From assembly GCA_964006375.1 (NCBI GenBank), contig OZ023265.1:168853533-168917532 (forward strand): a stretch of 64,000 nt of DNA, in the 5' to 3' direction. The notes under the pieces were generated by a model. The model had not been told where the DNA came from and made no database searches. It saw nothing but the letters and a program-made list of their open reading frames with translations. The translations under genes and the position numbers were made by a program. The first letter of the stretch is position 1, and each line of letters starts with the position of its first letter. The DNA comes from Tillus elongatus. Taxonomy: Eukaryota; Arthropoda; Insecta; Coleoptera; Cleridae. This document shows positions 39,410 through 51,799 of the stretch, one piece after another.

Positions 39410-40016
39410 GGAAAGGGCCTGGGTGCAGCAAGTATGTTACGGTAGAAAATTCTCGAAAAAATATTTCAAATCCGATAGCTCAATTAATTTCCCATTATGC
39501 TTAAATCTTCAATCTTGAACCATAGTAACACCTATGTAAACGCACCGAGGGTACTAAACTAAAGAAAAATAACATAATCAGCTTCGCGGATAACTACAAT
39601 TTTGTTTTAAAATACCTTTTTTGTTGTGTATTGTTTGCAAAAACTGGATGGGTTGACTAAAACAAACCATCCAAGCAATTAATAAGGAAAAATACCTGCC
39701 ATATTTATAATTTGACAGGTACATTCCGTTTGTAAATAATTTTTTTTTCTGAAAAATGTTTGTAACTTTAATGAAATTTGTAACACAATTTTTTTAAAGA
39801 CACTTGCAGTACTAACATATTATATCTAAGACCAAATTGCAATTTTTTACCTCCATATAAAATATAAATTTTTTCAAATAATCGCTAACTGGGACTCTAG
39901 AACCGATCTCCAAGGTCCATTTAAATTTAAAGAATTAGTTTTAATAATATATCTTACTAATAGTGTACAATTCTTATGAAATTTCACTACTATAACGCAC
40001 TTGCTGCGTCCCGAAG
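39410..40016 (+). mobile_element. AT-tract element A2, start module with both inverted ends
   Basis: Opens with GGTGCAGCAAGTATGTTACG and closes with CTATAACGCACTTGCTGCGT, the two inverted copies of the start motif, about 600 bases apart. The body and AT tract are absent, so the start module can occur alone. Confidence 0.6.
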
Positions 40017-40205
40017 ATTTTTTTATATTAGTGTTTTATTGGATATTTTAAAACCTCCTCAAAAAGTGCTACCAACAAAATTTGAACGTCTTCGGGGAGA
40101 GTGCGTTATATTCCGTAATATAATCTAACTGTAAATACTTGCATTTGTTATTAAGGGGTGTCCTGAATTTTACACGCTTTGCTAGCGTCAACTTCTGACA
40201 AATAA

Positions 40206-41359
40206 AAAAAACTTCTGGACGCAGCAAGTGCGTTATGGTAGTGAATTTTCATAAAAATGTTTTTAATAGCAAACATGTTTTTTTAAGAAAGCAGGCATCA
40301 ATCTATATAGTAGAAACAATGTGCCATGTTTCATCAAAATAACTTTACTGTTTAAAAATGTACAAAAATTTCTGAAAGTAAACTTAAATTGTTCCCGAAA
40401 AAACTGGTTCCGTGGTCAACCGTATAGGCTAATAGCAAATTGAGCTATTCAAATTTGAAGGATTTAATGAAAATTCGCTACCATAACGCACTTGCTGCGT
40501 CCCGAATTTCTTTTCTTACAAAGATGTATTATATTTCGATGGAAAATGCAATAACATAGGACGTGTTCGATAAAGAAAAAGAAAATTTGGATCACCAACA
40601 ACTTATGGGCCAGCCTGTAATTGTGGAAATATTTTCTAAGATGTAGCTCAAGACACCTTATACCCTATAATTAATGTATACCATTTTTTTCGTAACTTGC
40701 ATAATAACGGATATATTGAGCTTTAAAGATTTTTTACGAAAATTTGACAAAAATGATATACCATTAAACGAGAAACTATATAGCCAACACTACTGCCAAA
40801 GCATCAGAGAAAGGGTCTATTTTAAATGAATTTTCTGGGAATATTTTAGTAAAATGAACGACAATGACGATTGAAACTAAGAGTTCAGGCTTTGTAAAGT
40901 ATTCTTCTTGAGACATTTTCTTTCGATAGCTCATATTAGATTCAGGATCATTACCTAAATATTACCAATTTTGACATTTTAAATCGCGACTATGACGTTT
41001 TGAGGAAAACCCAACTTTATTTATATATTTATTCTTTAAATGCCTGTAACTTTTTTGTCCTTTAACCTACAGATCTAAATTTTGGTACGTACTATAAGGA
41101 CGTAAACCTGCGTACCAAATTAAGTAAGTAGCTTACATATAGAGATATGAAACAGTGTACCAAATTTCGTTGCCCTTACTTTGTTAATTCCGGAGATATA
41201 AATTTTTTTCGAATGAAAACTCAAAATTTCCCCGGAAAACCTCGTCCGATTTTCCTCACTAACGAACTTATGCAAGCCATTTACAAAAGGAAGGTATGTG
41301 CCAAATTTTATCAAAATCGGCCCATTATTTTTTGAGTTATCGGTGTGATACATACATAT
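40206..41359 (+). mobile_element. AT-tract element A1, left part of the copy split by gypsy
   Basis: Full start module (GACGCAGCAAGTGCGTTATG at 40219, inverted end near 40500) and body to GAGTTATCGGTGTGATAC. The gypsy element begins at 41360 in the first bases of the AT tract; the tract and tail resume at 48019-48222. Confidence 0.85.
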
Positions 41360-41763
41360 TGTTACAAAGCACTTTAATAGACGTAGGTGCGGTGTTGCCA
41401 CATCTCCAGAATTTCCCCAACATCTGGGAATTTTTGCACAATCTGACAACACCGCCTCCCCCCCTGGGGGTGCCTGGGGTGACCCCCCTCAGGCGAAGTC
41501 TCAACCCTCTAGGACCAGAAATAACGAAGTTACCAACTTGTACCCCGTCGGAACGGATAACTGAGGTCTGCACATTCCGAACACCCTGTATATACACCCT
41601 GTATACGCAGAGAACCCTTACACCCTGTATACGCAGAGAGATCTTATAGTTCGAGAAACACCTCTTGTGTAATAGGAGTGGTGACCACATTTGGATCACC
41701 TGTATATACATCCCCCTGTATACACACAGGACCGATCTGTATTCACAGAACCTTCTAGTAAAA

Positions 41764-41801
41764 GAAGGTCCTAGAACGTTCTGGAATGGAACACTCTAGA
41801 A
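41764..41801 (+). promoter_or_regulatory. Heat-shock-element array upstream of the LTR TATA box
   Basis: GAA/TTC modules on a strict 5-base grid: GAA 41764, TCC 41769 (one off TTC), GAA 41774, TTC 41779, GAA 41784, GAA 41789, CTC 41794 (one off), GAA 41799. AGAACGTTCTGGAAT (41773-41787) is a perfect three-module heat shock factor site. It lies about 20 bases before the TATA box. The 3' LTR has the same array at about 47684-47721. Heat inducibility is inferred. Confidence 0.7.
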
Positions 41802-41822
41802 AGGAGGGGAAGGTACGGCGAG

Positions 41823-41832
41823 TATATAAAAG
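41823..41832 (+). promoter_or_regulatory. LTR core promoter (TATA box)
   Basis: TATATAAAAG followed about 35 bases later by GTTCAGTTCAGT, an arthropod-style initiator. This would start the full-length RNA in the 5' LTR. Confidence 0.7.
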
Positions 41833-42101
41833 CGAAAGCAAGCCAGCCCGAGTTAGTTCAGTTCAGTAAGATAATGTGGTAGTGACTTGAAGAAGCAGTG
41901 TAAAGTGTTAAGAGAGTAGTGACTGTAGTACCAGATTAGTGACTTTTGTTGAGAGTAGTAATTGTAAGGCCAGTAAATGAAGTGTTTTGTGAGAGAGACA
42001 TTCTAGAAATTTTATTGTATCCATATTTAGAGTGTAAATAAAGTTGTTTTGTTAAAATTAAAAGTCTCACTTATCCAGAACCCGGAGAAAACGCAACAAT
42101 T

Positions 42102-42119
42102 TGGTGTCAGAAGTGGGAT
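42102..42119 (+). other. Primer binding site, tRNA-Leu type
   Basis: TGGTGTCAGAAGTGGGAT, three bases after the LTR, is complementary to the 3' end of eukaryotic tRNA-Leu (T-arm ...ATCCCACTTCTGACA plus CCA). It primes minus-strand DNA synthesis. Confidence 0.85.
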
Positions 42120-42156
42120 AAGTGAGTGAAGAAGTGGACAATTAAGCTAGTTGTAA

Positions 42157-45100
42157 ATGGTAAACACCAGATCGACTGACTACGACAAGATGGCTGAAAT
42201 CAAAGAGTTGATGGACTTACTGAAAAGACAACGCGAAGAAGACGAACAACGGCGACAAGAAGATGAAAGAAGACGACGCGAAGAAGACGAACAGCGGCGA
42301 CAAGAAGATGAAAGAAGACGACAAGAGGAAGAACAGAGGCGCCTTGAAGATAAAGAAGAACTCAAGAAGCAACGCGAAGAAGACGAAAAACGGCGACAAG
42401 AAGATAAAGAAGACCTCAAGAGGCAACGTGAAGAAGACGAACAACGGCGACAAGAAGATGAAAGAAGGCGGCGCGAAGAAGAAGAGAGAAGACGACAAGA
42501 GGAGGAACAGAGGCGTCTTGAAGACAAAGAAGACATCCGAAGTATGTTCCATGATATGAGAGTCGATGTAAAAGAAGAAATTGAACAGATCAACGAACAA
42601 ATAGAAAATGTGGACAGGAAAGTAAATAATGTAACAGAGGATTTGAATAAACGATGGGAAGAAGTTGAAGGATTGAAAGAACAAATGAAGATGATTATGA
42701 AAGGCACAGAAATGAGACATAGAGAACTGACAGAACAGGTGATGGGCCAGACTGATAGAACTCAACCAAGAGGAGTTACTGGAATGTCCCCAGTTCAAAA
42801 TCGGCCGGAAGAAGATATGCCAATCGTGCAGCAGCGTCATGGAACCTTGAAGCCGCCGACTTTTGACGGAGAAACATCGTGGCCCATGTACAGGAGGCAG
42901 TTTGAGGCGGCAGCTCTCAGCAATGGGTGGAGCGAACAACAGGCAGCAACTGCTCTAATTCTCTCGCTTCGAGGTAAAGCCCTAGAAATCCTCCAGAACA
43001 TCCCGGAGTCGAAACAGCAAAACTACTTAACAGTGATACAGGCCCTAGATTTGAGATATGGTAACAAGTACATGAGCCAGGTCTACCAGACACAACTAAA
43101 GTCAAGGGTCCAGAAGCCAAATGAGACGCTGCAAGAATTTAGTGCCGAAGTGGAGAAACTTGTGCGACTGGCATATCCCCAAGCCCCAGAAGAATTTGTC
43201 TACCAGATCACCGTCCAGACCTTCATCGATGGGGTACTTGACAACGAGATGCAACAATCTTTGAGGCTCGGAAGGTTTAAAACACTTACAGACTGCGTCA
43301 TTTATGGTTTGGAATTTGAAGCAGCCAAGAATGCATCTCAACCTCGCCGAAACAGGCTGCGCGAAGTGAAGGAGATAGAGGACCATGCAGACACGACAGA
43401 GGAACTAAGGCGAGAAATCAAGTTGATGAAGGAAGCCATAAGCAAGCTCACTGCAACGGTTGGAGCACGTAGGACGAAAGCAGATTGGTCAGACATAGAA
43501 TGCTACAAGTGTGGTAGGAAAGGACACATAAGTAGGCAGTGCTTACAAACCCAACAGGTGGCTCGCAGAAGACAAGAATATACCAACAGGGAGCGCCATC
43601 AGGGAAAACGACCTGACGCCAGTGTAGGTGGGCGACACGTGGCATGCGAGACCCAAGGCCTCAAGGTCAGGGTCTCCACTATCCGACGCTACCGCGAGAG
43701 CCTCGTTATACCTGGCAGCATAGACGGAAGACAATGCAGTTTCACCATCGATACTGGTGCTACTAGATCCGTTGTACGTCCAGACATGTTGCCAAACAGG
43801 TCGGCACTCACGACCAACAAACAGCCTGTGTTGGAGACGGCAAAAGGAGATAGGATACCTGTGCATGGAGAGGCCACTGTTTTCATTAGGCTGGGCAGTA
43901 CTGAGCTACAGGTAAGGGCTGTCGTCGCAGAAATCGTCGACGAATTTATTCTGGGCCTGGATTTAATGGAAGATTTCGATGTCCTGTCAGTAGACTTCCA
44001 GAATAAGATCTTGAAAATCGGTAACGAAGAGTTGTATTTATCTCCAACAGCAGGCGAAGCTAATCCCAGGGTGAGACTTATTGTCGACGAGGATACACGG
44101 ATTCCTGGTAACAGTGAGAAGATTGTCAGAGCCAGACTAGAGAAGAAACTTGATGGTATGTCTGCTCTCATAGCGGAGCCCCTAAAAGATAGACATGATG
44201 GTGCCCTCGTCGCACGATGCTTAGTAGACCCGAAGAGGACAATACCCATAAGAGTGGCTAACGTGCAAACTAACAGGGTCACATTGAAGAAAGGTGAGGT
44301 TATCGCCACTTGCGAGCCCATTGACCGAGTGACGTTGTCAAGAAAGGTGACACCCACGGCATTAGACAGAAGACTGCCAGTAGAAATGGTAGAGCGGTTC
44401 AAGAATTCTTGGGGCCAATTGAACGACATGGAGATGGAAATGGCCCTGAAGTTCGTATTGGAGGAGGCCGATATTTTCGCTCAAGATAAAATCACAGGTC
44501 GTACGAGTCTAGTGCAACACAGAATTAATACTGGCGACGCCAGACCAATTAGACAGCCGCCGAGAAGACTGCCTTTTGCCAAGCAATCAGAAATCAAGGC
44601 GATGGTTAACGAAATGCTGGAAGATGGTGTGATTGAGGAGTCTAATAGTCCTTGGTCGTCCCCAGTAGTTTTGGTCACCAAGAAAGACGGCACTATGAGA
44701 TTTTGCGTGGACTATAGGAAGCTGAATGATGTCACCAAGAAAGACAGTTATCCCCTGCCCCGGATCGACGACACTTTGAACACTTTGGCCGGATCAAAGT
44801 GGTTCTCTACATTAGACCTGAAAAGTGGCTACTGGCAAGTAGAACTCCATAAAGACGATAAGGAGAAGACTGCTTTTTCAACCGGGAATGGGTTGTACCA
44901 ATTCAAGGTCATGCCATTCGGCTTATGTAATGCTCCTGCCACCTTCGAGCGACTAATGGAGTTAGTGCTGAGAGGACTTACATGGGAAACATGCCTGGTG
45001 TATCTCGACGATGTCATGGTGATTGGAAGGACTTTCGATGAACACCTGTCGAATCTGAAGCAGGTTTTCTCCAGGCTGAGAGGTGCCAATCTGCAACTTA

Positions 45101-47262
45101 ATCCCAAGAAATGCGTCCTCTTCCAGAAGAAAGTGAGTTTCCTCGGACATGTCGTTTCTGAGAAAGGGATAGAAACTGATCCAGAGAAAATAAAGGCAGT
45201 AAGAGACTGGCCTGTGCCGAGGAACAAACATGAGGTCAGAAGTTTTCTGGGACTTTGCAGCTACTACCGACGCTTTGTGAAGTACTTCAGCAGCATTGCG
45301 AAACCTCTGCATAGCCTGACTGAAAATAAGGTCGAGTTCATCTGGTCACCAGATTGCCAAGAATCTTTTAGAGAACTCAAACATCGTCTTCTCACTGCTC
45401 CTATACTGGCTTATCCCCAGGACGAAGGACTGTTCATACTGGACACCGATGCTTCCCAGTATGGCATTGGGGCAGTACTCTCGCAGCTCCAAGCCGGAGA
45501 AGAAGTTGTGATAGGCTACTTCAGCAAAACGTTCGGAAAAGCAGAAAGGAATTACTGTGTAACCCGGAAAGAACTGCTGGCAGTTGTAAGATCCATCGAA
45601 CATTTCCACAGCTTCCTGTATGGAAGAACATTCCGCGTGAGGTCGGATCACTCTGCTCTGCAATGGCTTCTGAACTTTAGAAATCCCGAAGGACAGATAG
45701 CCCGATGGATAGAGAAACTGCAGAGCTACGACTTCCGGATTGAACATCGAAAAGGAAGAAGTCACGCCAATGCAGACAGCCTGTCGAGAAGACCATGTTC
45801 AGTGCATGAATGTAAATTTTGCGAGCGACAAGAGAACAAAGAGAACGACAAAGTAACTCATCAGATCAAACAACTGGTGGCAGGACAGGAGAATAACACC
45901 GATCTAGACGTAAATCTTGAATACATCAGAGACGCACAGAAGACAGATCCAGACTTGAAAAATATTAGAGAATGGCTACAAAAGGGGAAAAGACCTGAGT
46001 GGCACGATGTGTCCCGGTTTGGGGCGGAGGTTAAAGGCTACTGGCTACAATGGGACTCATTGTGTCTAAAGAATGACATGATCACTCGAAAATGGGACAC
46101 TGCCGATGGTAGAGACTGTATATACCAGACCGTTGTGCCAAGTGAGTGCATAAGCAGTGTTCTTCAAGAGTTACACAATAGTAGAAGTGGAGGCCACTTT
46201 GGAGTCAACAGGACTCTTGCCAGAGTGAGAGACCGCTTCTATTGGATAAACTGCCGAAGGAGCGTGGAAGAATGGTGCAAAAGATGTGACCAATGTGCTT
46301 CAAAGAAAGGACCAAAGACCCGAACCAGAGGAAAAATGATGCAGTACATCTCAGGTACACCGTGGGAGAGAGTTGCCGTAGACATCGCAGGACCTTTTCC
46401 CATCACGGAGTCTGGGAACAGATACATAATGGTGGCGATGGACTACTTCTCGAAATGGCCTGAAGTTGCGCCGATCCCCAACCAAGAGGCAACGACCGTA
46501 GCAGAAGCCCTGATGGAAAATGTCATATCACGGCATGGCGTACCCTTGGAGATTCACACCGACCAGGGCCGGAATTTCGAATCAGAGGTCTGGAAGAGCC
46601 TAATGGACTTGCTAGGCATAAAGAAAACGAGAACAACGCCACTCCACCCTCAATCAGACGGCATGGTAGAACGGCATAACAGGACCATCAATCAGTATCT
46701 TGCTATGTTTGTCGACGAGAATCAGAGAACCTGGGACAAGCTGATACCTCTGTTCCTCCTAGCTTACAGAAGCTCTCAGCATGAATCTACCGGCTACACT
46801 CCATCCATGATGTTGACCGGCAGAGAGATGCGGTTACCAATCGACATGACGAGACCACCACCGAACGAGGACATAGCGGACCTAGCTACGTTACCTGAGT
46901 ATGTCGCCGACCTAGAAGGAAAACTGCGCACTATACACAGATGTGTCAGAGACAGGCTCCTCTTAAGCAGTGACCGGATGAAGATGCGCTTGGACCGCAG
47001 AGCAACACCCCATACATTCAAGGAAGGTGATGCAGTGTGGCTGTACCAACCAACAAGGAGAAAGGGCCTCAGTCCCAAACTTCAGAAACCATGGGAAGGG
47101 CCATACTTGGTGACTAAGAAAATTAACGACCTAGTCTACAGAATCCAGCTGTCTCCAAGAACTAAACCCAAAGTTGTTCACATAGAGAGGTTGAGTCCCT
47201 ATCGGGGCAACGAACCCCCAAGTTGGCGGCCGGTAAATACTGTTCGGGACGAACAGTCTTAA
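42157..47262 (+). CDS. Gag-Pol polyprotein of the gypsy element
   Basis: A single 1,701-residue frame. Residues about 20-130 form a highly charged Glu/Arg/Gln repeat (REEDEQRRQEDERRR type), predicted coiled coil. Then comes a Gag capsid-like region (PPTFDGETSWPMYRRQFEAA), a CCHC zinc knuckle from C449 (CYKCGRKGHISRQC), an aspartic protease with DTGA at 532-535, reverse transcriptase (FCVDYRKLNDVTKKDSYPLP, YLDD at 949-952), RNase H (DTDAS at 1096-1100), and integrase: zinc-binding H1340, H1347, C1377, C1380, catalytic D1409, D1469 and E1505 with 35 residues between the last two, then a GPYLV-type C-terminal motif (WEGPYLVTKK). No gag/pol frameshift or stop is needed. All catalytic residues are present, so the element may be active. 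The start is the first ATG after the primer site. Confidence 0.97.
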   Translation: MVNTRSTDYDKMAEIKELMDLLKRQREEDEQRRQEDERRRREEDEQRRQEDERRRQEEEQRRLEDKEELKKQREEDEKRRQEDKEDLKRQREEDEQRRQEDERRRREEEERRRQEEEQRRLEDKEDIRSMFHDMRVDVKEEIEQINEQIENVDRKVNNVTEDLNKRWEEVEGLKEQMKMIMKGTEMRHRELTEQVMGQTDRTQPRGVTGMSPVQNRPEEDMPIVQQRHGTLKPPTFDGETSWPMYRRQFEAAALSNGWSEQQAATALILSLRGKALEILQNIPESKQQNYLTVIQALDLRYGNKYMSQVYQTQLKSRVQKPNETLQEFSAEVEKLVRLAYPQAPEEFVYQITVQTFIDGVLDNEMQQSLRLGRFKTLTDCVIYGLEFEAAKNASQPRRNRLREVKEIEDHADTTEELRREIKLMKEAISKLTATVGARRTKADWSDIECYKCGRKGHISRQCLQTQQVARRRQEYTNRERHQGKRPDASVGGRHVACETQGLKVRVSTIRRYRESLVIPGSIDGRQCSFTIDTGATRSVVRPDMLPNRSALTTNKQPVLETAKGDRIPVHGEATVFIRLGSTELQVRAVVAEIVDEFILGLDLMEDFDVLSVDFQNKILKIGNEELYLSPTAGEANPRVRLIVDEDTRIPGNSEKIVRARLEKKLDGMSALIAEPLKDRHDGALVARCLVDPKRTIPIRVANVQTNRVTLKKGEVIATCEPIDRVTLSRKVTPTALDRRLPVEMVERFKNSWGQLNDMEMEMALKFVLEEADIFAQDKITGRTSLVQHRINTGDARPIRQPPRRLPFAKQSEIKAMVNEMLEDGVIEESNSPWSSPVVLVTKKDGTMRFCVDYRKLNDVTKKDSYPLPRIDDTLNTLAGSKWFSTLDLKSGYWQVELHKDDKEKTAFSTGNGLYQFKVMPFGLCNAPATFERLMELVLRGLTWETCLVYLDDVMVIGRTFDEHLSNLKQVFSRLRGANLQLNPKKCVLFQKKVSFLGHVVSEKGIETDPEKIKAVRDWPVPRNKHEVRSFLGLCSYYRRFVKYFSSIAKPLHSLTENKVEFIWSPDCQESFRELKHRLLTAPILAYPQDEGLFILDTDASQYGIGAVLSQLQAGEEVVIGYFSKTFGKAERNYCVTRKELLAVVRSIEHFHSFLYGRTFRVRSDHSALQWLLNFRNPEGQIARWIEKLQSYDFRIEHRKGRSHANADSLSRRPCSVHECKFCERQENKENDKVTHQIKQLVAGQENNTDLDVNLEYIRDAQKTDPDLKNIREWLQKGKRPEWHDVSRFGAEVKGYWLQWDSLCLKNDMITRKWDTADGRDCIYQTVVPSECISSVLQELHNSRSGGHFGVNRTLARVRDRFYWINCRRSVEEWCKRCDQCASKKGPKTRTRGKMMQYISGTPWERVAVDIAGPFPITESGNRYIMVAMDYFSKWPEVAPIPNQEATTVAEALMENVISRHGVPLEIHTDQGRNFESEVWKSLMDLLGIKKTRTTPLHPQSDGMVERHNRTINQYLAMFVDENQRTWDKLIPLFLLAYRSSQHESTGYTPSMMLTGREMRLPIDMTRPPPNEDIADLATLPEYVADLEGKLRTIHRCVRDRLLLSSDRMKMRLDRRATPHTFKEGDAVWLYQPTRRKGLSPKLQKPWEGPYLVTKKINDLVYRIQLSPRTKPKVVHIERLSPYRGNEPPSWRPVNTVRDEQS

Positions 47263-47274
47263 GGAGGGGGGCAG
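47261..47274 (+). other. Polypurine tract
   Basis: AAGGAGGGGGGCAG directly before the 3' LTR and overlapping the end of the coding frame by two bases. It primes plus-strand synthesis. Confidence 0.85.
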
Positions 47275-48013
47275 TGTTACAAAGCACTTTAATAGACGTA
47301 GGTGCGGTGTTGCCACAGCTCCAGAATTTCCCCAACATCTGGGAATTTTTGCACAATCTGGCAACACCGCCTCCCCACCCCCCCTGGGGGTGCCTGGGGT
47401 GACCCCCCTCAGGCGAAGTCTCAACCCTCTAGGACCAGAAATAACGAAGTTACCAACTTGTACCCCGTCGGAACGGATAACTGAGGTCTGCACATTCCGA
47501 ACACCCTGTATATACACCCTGTATACGCAGAGAACCCTTACACCCTGTATACGCAGAGAGATCTTATAGTTCGAGAAACACCTCTTGTGTAATAGGAGTG
47601 GTGACCACATTTGGATCACCTGTATATACATCCCCCTGTATACACACAGGACCGATCTGTATTCACAGAACCTTCTAGTAAAAGAAGGTCCTAGAACGTT
47701 CTGGAATGGAACACTCTAGAAAGGAGGGGAAGGTACGGCGAGTATATAAAAGCGAAAGCAAGCCAGCCCGAGTTAGTTCAGTTCAGTAAGATAATGTGGT
47801 AGTGACTTGAAGAAGCAGTGTAAAGTGTTAAGAGAGTAGTGACTGTAGTACCAGATTAGTGACTTTTGTTGAGAGTAGTAATTGTAAGGCCAGTAAATGA
47901 AGTGTTTTGTGAGAGAGACATTCTAGAAATTTTATTGTATCCATATTTAGAGTGTAAATAAAGTTGTTTTGTTAAAATTAAAAGTCTCACTTATCCAGAA
48001 CCCGGAGAAAACG

Positions 48014-48018
<5 letters not shown>
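47275..48018 (+). repeat. 3' LTR, 744 bp
   Basis: Same as the 5' LTR except CAGCTCC for CATCTCC, CTGGCAAC for CTGACAAC, and five extra bases in the C-run after ACCGCCTCCCC. Carries the transcript end signal AATAAA near 47959. Confidence 0.97.
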
Positions 48019-48092
<74 letters not shown>

Positions 48093-48222
48093 ATATAAAA
48101 ATTGAAACTGACACCGGATATGGGTTCTAGGGGTCCTAGTTCGCGCTCATTTGCAAAAAATTTTTGAAAATTCAAGTCGGGATCTCCCCATTAGTGAATT
48201 TTTTCTACGAAAATTCACTAAA
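48019..48222 (+). mobile_element. AT-tract element A1, tract and tail after the gypsy insertion
   Basis: (AT)n 48019-48089, then ATTGAAACTGACACCGGATA, GGGTTCTAGGGGTCC and hairpin TTAGTGAATTTT / AAAATTCACTAA (48191-48221). Continues the copy at 40206-41359. Confidence 0.85.
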
Positions 48223-48773
48223 AAAATCTGAGCCGGAAGTACAGCGAAAGGTGGTAAAAAAAACGCTGAAACACTCGTAAAGCGGTAGGTTTTTAAAGGA
48301 TAATACCATACAATTTAGGCTGGTTGTCGATGCTGTATTTAAAGACCCGCCACTGTCTGGAGCAGGAGGAACGCAAAGATTGGCACAAGATAAATCATCT
48401 TATTAATAAACCAGGCAGATGACAGCGATGTGACGTGTGTCAACGCACCTGGCTCGTTATTTACACCAATTAGATGGGTTTACGACTTTGTGACATATAT
48501 TACTTTCCCAGGAGCCTTTACCGTTTTCAGATTAATAGTGATGTTTATGCGGTTCATTTATTATTACACAAAACAATAAACGAAACGTTATTTTCTTCAG
48601 ATAATTGCCAGCATTATATAGCTATTTTTTACCCAGAATTTTTATTGCCCTTAGAATAGAGAAATGTAGGCTCTTGATGCAAGTGTTCAACTTGGGCACA
48701 TTGTTTGGGTCCTGCTATTATGATGAATTGAAATATTAAATAAGGAAATTATCGTACGCAATAATAAAGAAAT
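48223..48773. other. No gene recognised
   Basis: Intronic spacer between AT-tract copies; no features found. Confidence 0.5.
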
Positions 48774-49873
48774 TCTGGACGCAGCAAGTGCGTTATGGTA
48801 GTGAATTTTCATAAAAATCTTTTTAATAACAAATATGTGTGTTTTTTTAAGAAAGCAGGCATCAAATTTGGTTACCAGTATAACCTATATAGTAAAAACA
48901 ATGTGCCATGTTTCATCAAAATAACTTTATTGTGTGAAAATGTACCAAAATTTCCAAAAGTAAACTTAAAATGTTCCCGAAAAAACACGTTTCTTGGTCA
49001 ACCTTATAGGTTAATAGCAAATTGAGCTGTTCAAATATGAAACATTTGACCAAAATTCGCTACCATAACGCACTTGCTGCATCCAGAATTTATTTTCTTA
49101 CAAACATGCATTATATTTCGAAGGAAAATGCAAAAATGCAATAACATAAGGCGTGTTTGATTAAAAAAAGGAAATTTGTATCACCAACGACTTATGGGCC
49201 AGCCTGTGATTGCAGAAATATTATTTTAAGATGTATCTCAAGACACCCTATAATTAATATATACAAATTTTCTTCATATCTTATATAATAACGGATATAT
49301 TGAGCTTTATTAATTTTTTACAAAAATTCGACAAAAATTATATACCATTAAATGATAAACTCTGTAGCTAAGGCTACTGCCAAGCATCAGAGAAAGGGTC
49401 TATTTGAAATGAATTTTCTGCAAATATTTTAGTAAAATGAAGGACAATGACGGTTGAACCTAAGACTTCAGGGTTTGTAAAACATCCTTCTTGAGACATT
49501 TTATTTCTATAGCCCGTATTAAATTTAAGTTATTTGCCTAAATGTTGCGAATTTTGACATTTTAAATCGCCACTTTGACGTTTTGAGGAAAACCCCAATT
49601 TATTTATTTTTAATTGCCCATAACTTTTTTGTCTTTTGACCTACATAGCTAAATTTTGGTACGTACTATAAGGACGTAAACCTGCGTACCAAATTTGGTT
49701 TCCCTTACTTTGTTAATTCCGGAGATATGAATTTTTTTCGAAAGAAAACACAAAATTTTCCGGGAAAACCTGGGCAGATTTTCCTGACTAACGAACTCAT
49801 CCAAGCTATTTGCAAAAGGAATTTTTTCACCAACTTTAATCAAAATCGGCCCATTATTTTTTGAGTTATCGGT

Positions 49874-49955
<82 letters not shown>

Positions 49956-50090
49956 AACATAAAAAAATTGAAACTCACCCCGGATATGTTTTCTGGGGGG
50001 CCTAATTAGCGCTCATTTGAAGAAATTTTTTCAAAATTCTTGGGATCTCCTCATTAGTGAATTTTTTTAAAGAAAATTCACTAAAAGTGC
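48774..50090 (+). mobile_element. AT-tract element A1, complete copy
   Basis: All modules are present: start GACGCAGCAAGTGCGTTATG (48779), inverted start motif near 49060-49082, body, (AT)n 49878-49951, and the tail with hairpin at about 50054-50085. The best reference copy, with 50180-51470. Confidence 0.85.
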
Positions 50091-50179
50091 TGAAATGATG
50101 TATTAAAGAAACTTGTTTTAAAATTTTCGGCGTTCCTGTCTTATCCAATTTTATTAAATTAACTTGAAAAAAAGAAAAA

Positions 50180-51470
<1,291 letters not shown>

Positions 51471-51799
51471 AGGTATTGATTATAGGACTTTTCAAAACTT
51501 CTTAAAATGAGGGTAAATTGGGATCACCGGTAAAATTTTGATTTATATATATAATATTCTACCTACGGTGCTTCGTACTTTAGAAGTTTCTTACAAATTA
51601 GTCAGCAAATTGCTCAGTAAATTTGCTTATTTTATATCCAGTTAAAATATTTTCGTGCGACGTGGCCACTTCTACAAGAAAGCAGTGCCAATCTCAATAT
51701 TTTGAATCCATCACCTTGTATATTATCTCATTTCTAAAATCCGTATACAATTCCTAACAACTTTCTCAAATAGATTCATATCTCTGTCTCTTTTTGGCT

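Larger units (their letters stand above)
41360..42098 (+). repeat. 5' LTR, 739 bp
   Basis: Begins TGTTACAAAGC and ends CGCAACA (TG...CA). Contains CACCCTGTATA direct repeats (about 41580-41635), an array of heat-shock-element-like pentamers, TATATAAAAG at 41823, a TCAGTTCAGTAAG initiator-like site near 41858-41870, and AATAAA near 42039. Confidence 0.97.
41360..48018 (+). mobile_element. Ty3/gypsy LTR retrotransposon, complete
   Basis: 6,659 bp with two LTRs, a tRNA-Leu-type primer site, one gag-pol frame, a polypurine tract and a 4-bp ATAT duplication (41356-41359, 48019-48022). The LTRs differ by two substitutions and a 5-base indel by eye, so insertion is recent. No envelope frame is present. 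It is inserted in sense opposite to unc-5. Confidence 0.97.

Noticed and set aside
42180..46427. Long antisense and shifted frames inside the gypsy element, up to 246 codons
   Set aside because: They mirror the gag-pol frame; Ser/Arg or Phe-rich composition is the complement of the charged repeat, and no envelope-like features occur.
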